Below, piece by piece: positions 1 to 11,409 of a DNA stretch of 64,000 bases. The position numbers and the translations under genes are program-made. Source of the DNA: Macrolepiota albuminosa. Taxonomy: Eukaryota; Basidiomycota; Agaricomycetes; Agaricales; Agaricaceae. The stretch covers positions 496,001 to 560,000 of the forward strand of contig JAMWFC010000077.1 in assembly GCA_027475525.1 (NCBI GenBank), read 5' to 3'. The stretch's first letter is position 1, and every line of letters begins with the position of its first letter. The notes under the pieces were generated by a model. That model ran no database searches, was not told the origin of the DNA, and worked only from the letters and a program-made list of their open reading frames with translations.

Positions 1-1080
1 TTATCTTGTACATGAATCCATTTTAATTATAATATGCTGCAAAAGTGAGCTGGATTAAACAATTGGTGCAGCCAATGTAAAAAATACCAAGTTAATTTCT
101 GCAAGACACCTGAGAAGCTTGAGCAACCAGCATTGAAATTGTCATGACCCACACCAACCCAACTCACAACTCCAGAACAACTCACCACTCACCCCATCAC
201 AGTTCCAGAACACCTCCCACCAGCCACCCCATCACCCTCAAGCCCTTAGGAGAACAACACCCTATCAAGGTACTGGGCTAGCACTACTCTGGCTGGAACT
301 GGCCAATCAGATCTGACACCTATACCTGGCATCTGCCTCTCATATTTAGTACTCTGCACAATTAGCTCTGGTGCCTGCCATCAACATTCCACACTCCACA
401 CAATTGACTCCAGAATCTGCTACCCACATTTAGTGCTCTGACCAGATCAGCCCCAACACCATCCTCAGTATACAGTCTGGCACACCTGGCTAGTCCCAGT
501 TGACATCCTAGTGCCACACCAGCATCCTCACAGTACACTGCACAAGACTGGCCACTTCAGCTCTGGCCCTGGCCCTCACTGTTATGCAGAACCAGTTTCA
601 GAAGAAGCAGATACTAAATGAAAGAGTGTAAACCTCAGTGACAGTAGGAACACTGTTATGTATTACGATATACCTTAATGAAAGAGTGTAACTAAGATAT
701 ATCAGGAAAGGAAATAACAAGTGCTTACTTACATTTGTTATTTCCTTTCCTGATATATCTTAGTTACAAGATGGTAGGAACACTGAGGTGTTATGTAGAC
801 AAGTGAGTAAAAATAAACATAACGGTAAGTAAGATTAATCCTGGTGTGGGTCACCTACATCCTCAACACTCACCTGCTTTGAATACTTGATGCATAGATA
901 GTGTCTTGTTACAGTAGTCTTGATATTATCTGAATCTCTGTTGTACCACAGTCTTGTATAATTTACATGCTTGTTTGTCTCTTATCTACTTTGCCAATCT
1001 CTCTCAAAAGTCTCCTGATCCTCTAAGTATCATTTTGATCAAACTCTCAGTTTCCCAGTCTTAGTCTCAGTCTTCCAGTC
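1..1080. other. AT-rich repeat-type intergenic DNA
   Basis: No gene is recognised. Near 144 a TGTCATGACCCACACC-like string resembles the start of fungal LTRs, and an inverted match (GTGTGGGTCA) lies near 843, so a relic LTR is possible but its ends were not established. A strong hairpin lies inside (see 689-766). The 13-base string AATGAAAGAGTGT occurs near 618 and near 677, and a TAGGAACACTG string occurs before and after the hairpin, suggesting local duplication around it. Confidence 0.4.
689..766. repeat. Perfect 32-bp inverted repeat (hairpin)
   Basis: Arms at 689-720 and 735-766 are perfect reverse complements (TAACTAAGATATATCAGG... against ...CCTGATATATCTTAGTTA), separated by 14 nt. 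Short direct repeats flank the hairpin on both sides. This could be the core of a miniature inverted-repeat element or a fold-back rearrangement. No coding potential is seen. Confidence 0.8.
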
Positions 1081-1356
1081 TATGTGTTCGAACGGTCGCG
1101 TTGCTCGATTACAAAGGGTGCTGTGGGACAAGTTGACTTGGGCGTCGGGTTTGTCTATTGTTTGTAGCTCTATATATTGTATAATACTACTTTTGTTGCG
1201 AGTTCTGGGGAAAGGGTCCTTTAGGGCCCTTGGCTCGAAGTTCCGGCTCGTGTCTGTGGGCGGTCCGCATGAGATACGATTCCCATATTAGATTTAGGAG
1301 CCCACGACACGTCGAGCGAAGCGCGGACCCCCACTTTGCAGGAGCAGGAACTCACT

Positions 1357-2580
1357 TTAACGTACTGGGGGCAATGCTACTGTCAACCTGGACACTTCTT
1401 CCATCACGTCGGAGTCCTGAAGGTACTTTGCCAGCACCACTGCATGCTTCCTCAGGTACAATGCGAAAGCCTCACTGCTCCAGCGTCCCATGACTTTTAC
1501 AACTTCAAGAGGTACCCCTCTCAGCAGATATTCCAGTACGGAGCCTATACGTATCCCATGGAACCTAAGAATTCCCATATCCAGGTCTTTGGCTATGTCG
1601 TTAAGTCTTCTCGCGAAGGTTGTCCATGTGAGTGGTCTGAACCCCTTTTTGCACTTATATGCAAAAAGGTGTGAGGCCTCGGGTAGATTGTTGACCCTCA
1701 TGTGGTTCGTGAGAGCCTCTGCCAGATCGATGGGTCCGTTTTGACCTGCGAAATGAATGTCTTCCCCTTCTGGAGCCATTTTTGTCCACGGTAAGAAGAT
1801 GACTGCCACTCTGTTTCCTTCTCGATCCTCGCCTTCTGTCACGTCGCTGCGCTTGACGTGCTTCAGAGGGTTGAAAGCTTTGATGTTTGGCACCACTAGC
1901 TCGCCCATCCTTGCCATCCCAAAGAAAGCGACTTTCAAGCACGCGTTGACTGCTGCATCCAAAGGGTCTGTGACTGTTAGCCTTTCACACAACTTCTCTA
2001 TGATTTCCGTCGTGAAGGGCTCTCTCTTCCTCCTCCTGGACTCCGGAGGTGCCAGTCTTGTTGCTCCGTCCAGCGCTGCCTGGACTTCGTCGCTGGTTAT
2101 GCTCCATGGTGCCCCATGGAGTAGGTGCCATGCCTGTACACCGAAGACGTAATTTGCTAGAGCCGTTCCTGAGTACGAGCCTGTGCAGGCCGCTATGAAG
2201 GACAGGATTAGCGAAGGATGTGCCGGGCACCTGTCCTCCTCTGCCACTCCTCGTGCATCACAATACACGTGGAATGTTAGCAATCCTGCACCGTAGGTAC
2301 TCCTTGTACCTTCCGATAGAGATGCTGACATTACTGTCAGCACCCTGTCCAGGTCATTGCGTGTCATTGCCTGCTCGCTTTGTACATGTCTGGAAGTTGC
2401 TGGTACCCACAAAAGGAGTCAATCTTTTGCCAGACAGTGTGGTCGTTGTGCCGATGGGATTGGTGTCAACCCTGGGCGATAGGGTCTTGGACGGCCTTCC
2501 GAGGTTGCTGCTGGTAGAGGGGCACCAAACCTAGGAACCCCATTGAGTGACCCACTCGTCGAGTTGCCAGGGTCTGCTCT
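1357..2580 (-). pseudogene. Tyrosine recombinase (Ngaro/DIRS), interrupted by TGA
   Basis: The recombinase core is open from about 2412 to 1357. It has the C-terminal catalytic features HGIRIGS (H-x-x-R) and GRWSSEAFALYLRKH (GRW box and tyrosine nucleophile), plus an N-terminal core-binding segment with STYGAGLLTFHVYCD. Upstream in the same frame, LTPIPSAQRPHCLAKD ends in TGA at 2419-2421, followed at once by LLLWVPATSRH. Fungal relatives, as I recall them, have an Arg between these pieces (HCLARDRLLLW), so the TGA is best read as a CGA to TGA mutation. TTG at 2412 is not a convincing start; the first in-frame ATG after the stop is at about 2367. Confidence 0.8.
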
Positions 2581-2690
2581 CATGGAACCGTTCCTCGTTG
2601 AATCTCCTGCATGCGTCGACCTCGTCTCGGTGTTTCTCTGCAGGCTTAGGCTCTGGCTGTGGCTGCCCTCTCTCCCGTAGTGCTCAAACC

Positions 2691-4861
2691 TCGGCGGGCG
2701 TGAGGTCTGCTGTGGCGTCGACCAGGAGGTGTCTGGCCTCACCCTGTATTTCCACTGGGGGGAGTAGTTTTGTGCGGGGTGGGTAGATGCCTCTCGACGG
2801 CTTGTCTGCTGGGTTAACAGCGCTGGGGATGTATGCTGTGTAGATGCTCCCTGTTCTGTCCTCCTATTCAAGGAACTGGTGCATGCGGCAAAAAACCTTG
2901 TTGACGGCCGTGTTGCGACTTCGGTTGTTCCACCAGCCTTTGACAACCCCTCGGTTGTCTCCATAGACCCTGTAGCTTGCACCCAGCTCCGTCGCTGCCA
3001 CTGTGGCTCGCACGAGTAACTCGAACCCCACTGCCTCTGCCCATTGGATGTCCCTCTCTCCTCCCCATGTCTTCCATCCTGGTAAGAGACGCCAGGCACG
3101 CCAGTAGCCTCCAAGCACGATGGCAATTCCGACGCCTGAGCTGGCATCCGAGAACGCTCCGACGTCGTGTAGCTCAACTGGCCTGGAGATAGGCCTTTTT
3201 CTCCCTGAGCGTATCGTCGCCTCCCACCAGTCAAGGTCTTGTAATACTCCTCTCGCCTGGTACCAAAAAGCGAATGGATAATTATGGGCTCCTGGTAGCA
3301 TGGCTTTGAGTCCAGTGAGGTAGGCTCTGCCTTCAGGATGTACAAGAGTAGCGTGTAGTAATTTTCCATGGAGTTTTTGTATGTCCTGCAGGTTGTGTCT
3401 TGCTCTCGACCTCCATTCCGCAATTGCCTGGAGATATTTGTCTGCCTTTGCTTGCGATAACGCCACTGTGAGCTTGGCCAGGTCCCAGTCCAGTCCAATG
3501 TATACGTTTGTGGTACTGAAAGGTCTGTCCTTGGACTTCTCCCAAGGTATGCCCAGCTCTTCTGATATTTGGTCGATGTGCTGTAGGCCATAGGTGAATC
3601 CTTGGTCCTCAGGCTGCCGTGTCGCCACCTCTGGCAGGACTCTGATTTTGAACTTGCAGTCTTCCACGAATTCCTGCACTGTGCCATCATTGTAGACTTT
3701 GCCTCCATACCAGATTCTCCCTCCTGACTGGATTTTGCCTTGTGCCGCAATTTCGTCCCTCCACCTGCGCCTTCTCCTGTTGTACTCCTCCGTGTATCTT
3801 GATTGTATGCGTAGGAAGAGGTGGTCGTCCACCCATTTTGTTGCTGGACCAATGCCTCGATGTCGCATGATATCCAATCCTGCGTCGGCCACTTGCCCAT
3901 ACCCCCCTGAAGAAGGCGTTGCCCCAAAACACAGGCAAGTATCCACGCAGTATTGGTCCTTCCCAACCCTAACAGCCACGGCTGGCCATTGTGACTTGTG
4001 TAAGGGTATTGTTTGATATGCCTCCGCCACATCGCGTACCGCCGCTTGCGAGCCAGGTGGGAGCTCGGAGACCAACTGGCACACTGCCGCAAATGTTCCC
4101 CAAGTGCAAGGGAAGGCATCTGAGCTCGTGAATGAGTTGACCGACCTATACGCATATCTCATGTTGCCACTCTCGGGGAAAGACAGATTCTGAATGATTC
4201 TGAACTTTCCTGGTTTGCCTGCTTTCGGGATGATAGAAAAGGGTGACGTCTGAAACGGACCAACCGCCGCTTCCATTGCGTCTTTTGACAGTGGGCCGAT
4301 ATATCGGCCCTTTTGTATCTCTGCCTGCAGAATCTCCTGGAAGCTGTTTTCATGTTGCTCCACAGAAGCCGTGTTCGGCGGCGTCTGGGTAACTGTGATT
4401 CGCGGAAAACCAAAGTTGAAACCCCAGCAAATTCCCTCAGGTATGTGGGCGTATTCCTGCAAGATTCCTGCTTCCTGCAGGCACTTCTCCCAGGCTTTAG
4501 GGTGGTATGGTGTCTGTGCTCTATACCCTCTCGGTTCTGTGGCAGTCTTGTGCGCCATGACTGGCGGTCCCGCATCCTGAGCAGATGTGCTTCGCATCGT
4601 AATTTCTTGCTGCACAGCCTCGCTCTCGCTGCCAGTCCAAGCATACTGCGCGTCCGTCTCGCATGCTGAGTGTTCTCTCTTTGCGCTGGGCCATGGTTTC
4701 GTGCTTGCCGTTCCAAATCTGGGTTTTGTTGCACTCTGCAATGTTGTGGGGGTGACGCCCGAGACATACGGCACAGGCGGCGAGCTTTTTCCCTGCGCCC
4801 CTTCGAAAACCCACATCTCCAGAGTTCTGGCGCTCGTCTCGCCTGCTCTTGTCTCTTGCAT
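2691..4861 (-). pseudogene. Reverse transcriptase-RNase H (Ngaro/DIRS), interrupted by TAG
   Basis: RT motifs can be read in order: KFRIIQNLSFP, then the catalytic region RDVAEAYQTIPLH, then CFGATPSSGGYG, then KWVDDHLF (the YxDD box appears as WVDD). RNase H follows with GAFSDASSGVG and YGDNRGVVKGWW. The open frame stops at 2864-2866 (TAG after MHQFLE). Reading on in the same frame gives EDRTGSIYTAYIPSAVNPAD and then KPSRG, the C-terminal NPAD.xSRG signature of DIRS-type RNase H, before a stop near 2691. The TAG is therefore a nonsense mutation, probably from CAG. The true start is unclear; homologous sequence is convincing from about YHPKAWEKCLQEAG. Confidence 0.8.
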
Positions 4862-5000
4862 CGCTGCTTCTCCTCCTGCGGGGAGGCGATCTCAAGCGCT
4901 GCGGGCTCCTCGATCTACGGCGGCTGGACCTAGAGCGCCGGGGTCTGCGCTCTCCGTGTCCTCTCTGCAAGGCGGCCAAGTCTGCCACCTGTTTCTCGAA
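4521..5000 (-). CDS. gag C-terminal segment with zinc-knuckle cysteines
   Basis: This frame follows the proposed intron ending at 5001. It has an Arg/Ser-rich stretch (RRPRRSRSSRRRSRSP) and then Cys/His groups: CAVCLGRHPHNIAEC and CSGCGTASHGAQDC. These resemble nucleic-acid-binding zinc knuckles of retroelement gag proteins. It ends at a stop at 4521-4523 and overlaps the start of the RT frame in another register, so RT would need frameshifting, re-initiation or a separate transcript. It belongs to the same element as its neighbours. Confidence 0.6.
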   Translation of the reverse strand, partial: FEKQVADLAALQRGHGERRPRRSRSSRRRSRSPQRLRSPPRRRRSSDARDKSRRDERQNSGDVGFRRGAGKKLAACAVCLGRHPHNIAECNKTQIWNGKHETMAQRKERTLSMRDGRAVCLDWQRERGCAARNYDAKHICSGCGTASHGAQDCHRTERV

Positions 5001-6042
5001 CTGCACGTCCGCAATACCGGGTATGCAGTGAGCGTTGCATGTGTCAGGTCGATGCGTTTTGTGATTACAATGCGGTAGTTATGATGAAGGGGTAGAATGT
5101 TTGTGATCTGATTAGTAGTGCTCCTTTCCGTAACAATGTTTGAGTACTGACCAGACGGCTGCGTTCCACGTCCTCCCTGTCCCTCCTTTCCCTGTGCACC
5201 GTCTCGTTTGCCATGCGCAGGAGCGTTTCACTCAGTGTGCCTATGTTCCAAGCTCCTGTGCCTGCGTCGATCGCTTGATGCCACAGTCTACGTTGCTCGG
5301 CTAGATAACGCAACAGGGCCACCCTGTCCAGTGGGTCCCTGCTCGATCGATACGGGTGTGCCTGCAAGCCAGTGAACAAACTTGTCATCATGTCCTGTCT
5401 TTGTTCTGTCCATCCGGCCACGTGGATTGCGTCAAGGAAGCGCGGGATCGCGACGAGTAGTTGCTCCCATGAGAGGTGTCTGTCGTCTAGAGCTGCTTTT
5501 GCACCCTTTGAGGCCGCGGTGGTGACCCACGACGCATTTCCATCTTTATCTATGGTCTGCACCATCGTGTCGTCGTCCGTTGAAGCTGAGGTCTTCAACG
5601 CATAGTCTAGTCCTTCGTTCGTGAAGTACCACATTTCTACAAAGAGTCCCTTTTGTAGTCTCGTTGTGGCATAGGTTGACAATATTTCTGGGGGCGTCGT
5701 AGGCGGCGGTGCGAGCGATATCTCGGTGTACTTGTTCTTGTGTCTCCTTTTTTCTTCCACCCTGGCCGTTTCCTCCTCTGCTACTCTGACTTCCTCCATG
5801 CATGCACTCTCCTCTCTTTCCTGTCTTTCTTGATCTCTTGCCAACTCTCCCTCCTCTCTTCTCTGCCTCTCCCATATCTCCTTTTCCGCGGTGTTGTTCG
5901 CTGCCCAGGCCGTTGATAGTAGTGCAATTGCTGCTTCCTCGCTTACGTTGTCGCTTACTAGCGCCTGATGGGCCGCTTGGTAGTCCTCTGAAGCGAAGTC
6001 GGGCTGTACTGCTTCGTTAGGGTCTCTGATAATTACCGGCAT
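5001..6042 (-). CDS. gag-like protein of Ngaro/DIRS element, first part
   Basis: The minus-strand frame starts at 6042 with MPVIIRDPNEAV. The protein is rich in Glu/Arg in its first half (coiled-coil-like, residues about 65-110), followed by a globular segment with ALLRYLAEQRR. The frame runs to a stop at 5065, but the final residues look intronic. A likely intron occupies 5001-5151 (GTCAGT donor, GTGCAG acceptor, phase 0), which fuses the frame after SRL to the next segment beginning FEKQVADL. This is a structural nucleocapsid-type role by position; sequence homology to a named gag was not proven. Confidence 0.6.
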
Positions 6043-6300
6043 TGTTTACTTTGTATTTTAGTTCGTTGTCCTTTTAACAATCGTTGAATTCTCTTATTGG
6101 CACTTTGATCTCAAGCCTTCGATGAATCGTCGGGGTGGCAGGCAACGGAAAGAGGTTCCCGCCCCCCGACGCTTATCTCAGCACATAGACTCTTGTTTCG
6201 GATCACCTCGTTCCTCAGGAATCCGAAACTGCTATCTTCTCTCAGTGTCTCTCCATCTCTCCCTCAACTCTGTTCCATTTCTGTTGACCTCAGACTTAGC

Positions 6301-8860
6301 TTAAGATTCTGCTTTCCATTCTCTTTCAAATCTCAGCACTTTGCATGAGTTCCAGGGTAACTTCATACTCCACTGAAACTTTCCAGACCCCACTCATTCC
6401 CAACTTCATAGATTCAGAGCTGCTCCTATAAATGTTGAGTCTGCCTAGTAAGGACCCACTTGCAGTTGGTAGCCCCCATCATCAGTGGAATCTGACAGAA
6501 ATGCAAGAATAAGAAATACCTTGCATATTACATCAAAGTGAATGGCTACAAGGCATGGACTATATGGGATTTAGAAACCATGACTGGGATGACACTTTAG
6601 TTCTGCCAAGTGCACAATATATGTCAGTAAGCTGAAGCTGTTATTCCCTCAACTGAGCACTGTTAAAAGTCATGCAGCAGTTCAGTTTGGCATGAAAGCA
6701 ACAATTGCCTATTGATGCGAAATGGGTAGTTTACTTTATTTTAAAGTAGTCCAAAATGTAATTTAGACTGAACTTTGTGGTATTTCAACTGTCCCAGTTT
6801 CACAGAGTACGTGGGGCTAAGTTACGCGCACGCACACTTTGTAAAAGTGATTATAATTTTTAATTGTTTTATTGGAATGAAAAACTTAAAAAGTTTACAC
6901 TCGAAATGGGTCAAAATAGTATTATTACTAAAACCCGAAGCTACTGTAATGCTCCTAGGCCTAAGAGATCCACTCCCTGGGGATTCCGAGCCGTGGCAAT
7001 ACAATTGCTTGCCCGACTCCCCCATAATCTCATCCCTTGTATACTTCTTCTCCCTCCGCACGGACCAGCGCATATCCGCGTGGTTAGCGCGTATTCGTGG
7101 TGTTCCGCGTTTGTTCGGTGACCCGGCATGGTCTGCTGCTGGGTCTGGGCGTCGGTAGTCGTGTTTACCGAAGCCTGTTGGAGGCTAAACTTTCCTCCTC
7201 GATCGCCCTGGCTATTCCTTCTTCCTTGCCTTCTTGTCGTCTCCCTGGTCCTTTTTCCCTCTTTCCACTCTACTTCTGACGGTTTCTTCAGGCCGGACAC
7301 GTGTGCGGTCGTGGTGTGGATGGGGAGTTTGCAGATGCGAGCGCGATGAGTTTCGGTATCGGGACGACGGATTGATGAGCACCGATGATGTCAATTCTGT
7401 GCCGAGCATAGCCACCCACCGGCTGTTGCCGTGCCATCAATCGTTGATCGTAATCTTCTCAACGCGTTTACTGCTCTGGCTGGCTGGCGAGTTGCTCTTT
7501 TTCACGGGTTGGGGTTGGCTTGCTTGGTGAGCTCTGTCCTGAGTCTACGGTTTTCGACTCTGACGCTTACAGTTTTCAGCGTTTTATTAGGATAGGTTTG
7601 GACTTTTTGTGCTCTGTTGTCTGCCTCGAGTGAGGCAGACGTATCACTATGCAGACACTAAGAGCTGAGAATACTTAGAGTGGCAACTGGAGAAACAATT
7701 GTTGAAAGTCATATAACCTGTTGTTGATGAGTGTTTCTCCAGAAATCTCTCCTGAAGTGAAGGGAATGGTTGCTCCAACACTCACTTGCAGGGAATGTCA
7801 GTTCTTGGACTCCGAGTAAACACTGCTTTCCTCTCAAGCCGCCCAGCATAAGGTTGCCATTTTGGATTTCTCCTTTGATTCATGCTCATTTGCATGCCAC
7901 GTGGGGCATATATACCTCCTGACTCATCGTTGCCCGCGTGACTCAGATCCTATATCCTTATACTTGAGATCTGTGGTTGGTCTCATCCGATTGTTGCTCA
8001 AGATTTGGCAGTGACGTTGAAGCGAGAAAGGCCATAGGGAGAAAACGTTGTGGCTGATAAAGATCAAAGGCGTCCATTCGGTAACATAACATTGCGCCCG
8101 TGTGTTTGTCCTCGACAATTGAGGATGGCGACTTGAATGGCCAGTTATTTCGTGAAATCAACTTCATAATGGGAGACTGCAATTCCACGATCTCAGTACA
8201 CGTCTCTCCAGCAATTTTCAACATCGATACGTGGTGATCAATCTATGCGGAACTCACGGGCTTCCCCATCAACAAACCTATGCAGCCTTGAAATCCATAA
8301 CTCATGTCATAGAAATCGAGGGCCTTAATCACGCCCCCTGACCCCACCCCCTTTTTCTCTTCTTCTGGAGTTTCGAGTATGCAATGACACCTCAACTTTC
8401 CGCGGATATATGCGGTGTTGACATGAGGTTATGATCCTTTACGAGAACGTCGCGCATGGCTTAGATTTACTGCCTAATTTAGAGGAGCTAGTGACGAGCC
8501 GTCTGTCACCGAAAACATCCCATATCTCCGGGGTCCTCTACATTTTCTCTACGGTCGCCTTTTAGTATTCTAATCTTGCCACGCTCTAAATTCAGGACAC
8601 CGAAACCCTTTCTGTTTTCTATCCTTTGTTTCCATCTGATATTCAATGATATTTTGTCGTGGCCGTTATTGCAGATCCGAACTTTGTGGCTACATAGCGG
8701 CACATATTATAACCTTAGGATGCATTTTTCTTACATAAGGTAATGGTCTCGAAAGGGTATAAACCCCTCTTCTAGTTAATGATATCTACATGGGTGATCG
8801 GCTTTTCATCCTTGATTCATTATTCCACTATTGACTCATCAACGTTCAAGAAATAGACGC
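6301..8860. other. Gene-poor stretch, no supported gene
   Basis: 6301-6770 is AT-rich and resembles the left flank of the retrotransposon in style. 6960-7560 is GC-richer with overlapping short frames on both strands, none recognisable. A hairpin GTCTGCCTC-GAGT-GAGGCAGAC sits at 7619-7640. A minus frame at 7958-8224 (88 residues, starting MLKIAGETCTEIVELQ) has plausible protein composition but no recognised family and no clear splice partners. Confidence 0.4.
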
Positions 8861-9390
8861 TCTGATCAAGGCAGTAATAGAAACACGTTTCCAGTTTGAA
8901 GCCATCTCGCTCTGAAGAATGATTAAATGTTTTGCAAAGATTGTAAAAAAATGGACAGCCGTATCGGTTCGTGGAAATTCCTTGGGGTGGCTACCTCGAG
9001 CGTGGAAATTTACATCGGGACAGAATAGACCCACCTTGTGATCCTCAGCCATAGGAACGATATCTGGAATGACTACAATTTCCATCATGGTCAATGACTC
9101 CTCTGATGGTGAGTGTTGCCAGAATTGTAGCTATACCAATCCTAACCTTCGTCTGAATCCAAATACAACGGTTGCATACTGTTCTCCTCGACCCGCCGGC
9201 GCTGAGAGTAACTGGGCAGGATCAACCACAGTGGCATTTTCATAGCTGTCATAGTCATTCCCCTGCCCGCTAAAATCAATGTCAACAGGATTCATCTCGA
9301 AAAGCAAGACCAATATGACGTTTGCGACCACAGAAGAACCTTTGGAAATCAGTATGCCATTATAAGGAAGTAATGTAATACGCTTTTAAT
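8860..9390 (-). pseudogene. Fossil cytochrome P450, C-terminal exons
   Basis: Minus-strand reading shows ISKGSSVVANVILVL, like the beta-strand segment IPKGTxVxANVW that precedes the haem loop in fungal P450s. After about 40 residues comes VVFGFRRRLGLV, aligning with the haem-binding FGFGRRxCPG. The conserved Gly and the haem-ligand Cys are absent. Further along, GSHPKEFPRTDT resembles the usual P450 tail (SHPxPFxCxI). Frames shift between these pieces and no upstream I-helix or ExxR region was found. The order of three family motifs supports a relic; loss of the cysteine argues against function. Confidence 0.5.
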
Positions 9391-11409
9391 CTAGCCTTGA
9401 GCACGTAGAGGTCAGCCATGAACAGGACGGCAACGGACAAAACGAAGATAGGATGGAGTCATTAAGTGAGGGCAGTGACGACCAGACAAGTGAGAAATCG
9501 CGGTTTACGTGCCAAGCATGATAAGTATGACAAGACCCTACAGCTGGTTGTTCATAGTGGTCACTGATGCCGGAAACATGGACTTCGTGCTAAGGTGCAT
9601 AGCCCGAGCAGAACATACAGTTTTCTTGCGTTAGCGCGCTTATTGTTGTCTAAAGGGAGAGATATTGCCCTTCCGGTTTTCCTCGACAAGGAAAAGGCCT
9701 CATTAAAATTCTGCTTGTGCATCTCCATTCCATTACTTCAACGTTAAATCGTTAAATCAACACTGAGAAATGGGCGATCGATCTTTACCCTCAACATCAT
9801 CGATGTGTATGAATAATTGTAGATCTGTATCTTCGACACCTTTGTATATATCTTCCATAATGTTAAGATTATTTGTTTATGTTCGTCGGTCTACAAGGTT
9901 TTGTGTGCTTTATGTATTATCAGCCTCAACCTGTTGAAGTAGCAGTATCTTCCCTTTGAGAATGCAGTGATATTTCAACCAATTTGGTTCGTCACTAATT
10001 TTCTCTTCCTCTTCTGCACCTTCAGACAGGTGAAAGGTCGCGATCTATGTACCAAATGTTATAAACACCAAAGTTACGTTCTATCTAATACGTACCAAAG
10101 ACATAATGTGTCTGGACCGACGAGCCGCCAAGCTTTCAAGTTAGGTTGCAGAGCTTGAGCTCGCACATGCCGTATTGCTTAAAAGGCAAATTGCGTAGTA
10201 CTCGGGTCCGAGGAGAATACAGGCCATTGAATTACTAGGCAAGACGTGACCTGAATCTTAGAAGATGTCCTGGATATCTCTTGAACAAACAACCTGGGTC
10301 AAGAGAGCGATGCTAAATAAGTAGTTGAAATCACTGAATGCGACTACCACATAGGTGTAAGCTTATCGCTTACCTCGTAGCGAGCTGACCATGGATACGA
10401 CGGATACGACGGGCTCATTTGTGGATCGTACAGAGGAGCTTGGCTTATTGCGTGTCTTGCGTGTTGCGTGGCACTTGACAGTAGTTTGAACTTTATTTCA
10501 TAGTAGCTGCATTGCGTACTTAGCTACTTTTCCCGTGGAACATAGCTTGTCCCATTCTGTCCGCGTGTGCTAAGTGAAGTCAGACAGCCGCATCCGCTTC
10601 CAAGGTCGACTGAATGGCAAATCATGTACGCAGTCTTTGTTCCTCCCGCTAGTAGACACCTATATTTATCTGGTTCTTCTTATTACTAGGTGAATTTTGT
10701 ACATGCGTGTCTTCGGTTCCTCTTCTCGTCCAATTGGCTAGAATTTTCCTGGAACTACGATGATTACAATACTTTTGACGGTTTCGGAGCAAATACTTTC
10801 ACTGGCTGCTCGAAGCATCTGGCATCAGGAAGCAGTATGGGATATGTTAGCGCCAGGAGATAGCTATAGTTGTGAAAGAGTCACCTACACAGCACGCCAG
10901 TCATCTCATCTAGTAGTCACCGGTGTCAGCTGAGCACGGATGACCAAATTTCTCCTTGTTGGGCGGCCCAGGAGAAGCTCTAGAGCTTAGTAATCCGTTT
11001 CCTTGTAAGTAACTGTTTACGTCTGATCTCAAATCGTGAGTTGATCCCAAGTTGCTCTGATGTTATGTCCGGACCTCCAAAATATCTGTTCTGAACTGGT
11101 TTGTCGCAAGCCTTGTAAGGAACTAATTTCCATATCAGCAGGTTCAGGGGAAAGATATGGGTATCCAATTGTGAATGGGTTATGAATAAGGGTAGATCTG
11201 GGCAGATCTATCGCCAGAAACTGCGCTCCTGCAAATGCGGAATCCTGAAACCGTCACATATGGTCCGGCGAAACGTAAAAAAAAATGGTGGTTCACTAAC
11301 TCGCCGGAAACAGTTCTACTCTCAACATATTGCTGTGGGCTATAAAAACAAAGCGCGCAACTATTATCGTCATTCCACATCTTCGTCCCCTACACCTGAT
11401 TTCCACCCC
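9391..11409. other. Intergenic, nothing recognised
   Basis: Only short frames are present on either strand. The upstream part may hold further decayed P450 exons but no motif could be read. No RNA gene or repeat of note was seen apart from a short GGATACGAC duplication near 10392. Confidence 0.3.

Larger units (their letters stand above)
1080..6300 (-). mobile_element. Degenerate Ngaro/DIRS-type tyrosine-recombinase retrotransposon
   Basis: Minus-strand order is gag, zinc-knuckle region, reverse transcriptase with RNase H, then tyrosine recombinase. There is no methyltransferase domain between RT-RNase H and the recombinase, which fits Ngaro rather than DIRS1 proper. Elements of this class integrate by a circular intermediate and YR rather than a DDE integrase. 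Outer limits are approximate because neither the split direct repeats nor inverted termini could be located. At least two in-frame stop codons interrupt the frames (2864-2866 and 2419-2421), so this copy is probably inactive. Confidence 0.8.

Noticed and set aside
144..850. Solo LTR bounded by TGTCATGACCC and a TGTGGGTCA match
   Set aside because: The second match is inverted rather than direct, and no 5-bp target duplication was found, so the boundaries are not supported.
2419..4155. 578-codon minus frame overlapping the reverse transcriptase
   Set aside because: Most of it is the RT gene read in the wrong register (Ser/Arg/Gln-rich, no motifs). Only its last part, upstream of the recombinase, is meaningful and is treated there.
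7619..7640. Hairpin GTCTGCCTC-GAGT-GAGGCAGAC considered as a terminator or RNA element
   Set aside because: No gene ends nearby and rho-independent terminators are not used in fungal nuclear genes; kept only as a note.
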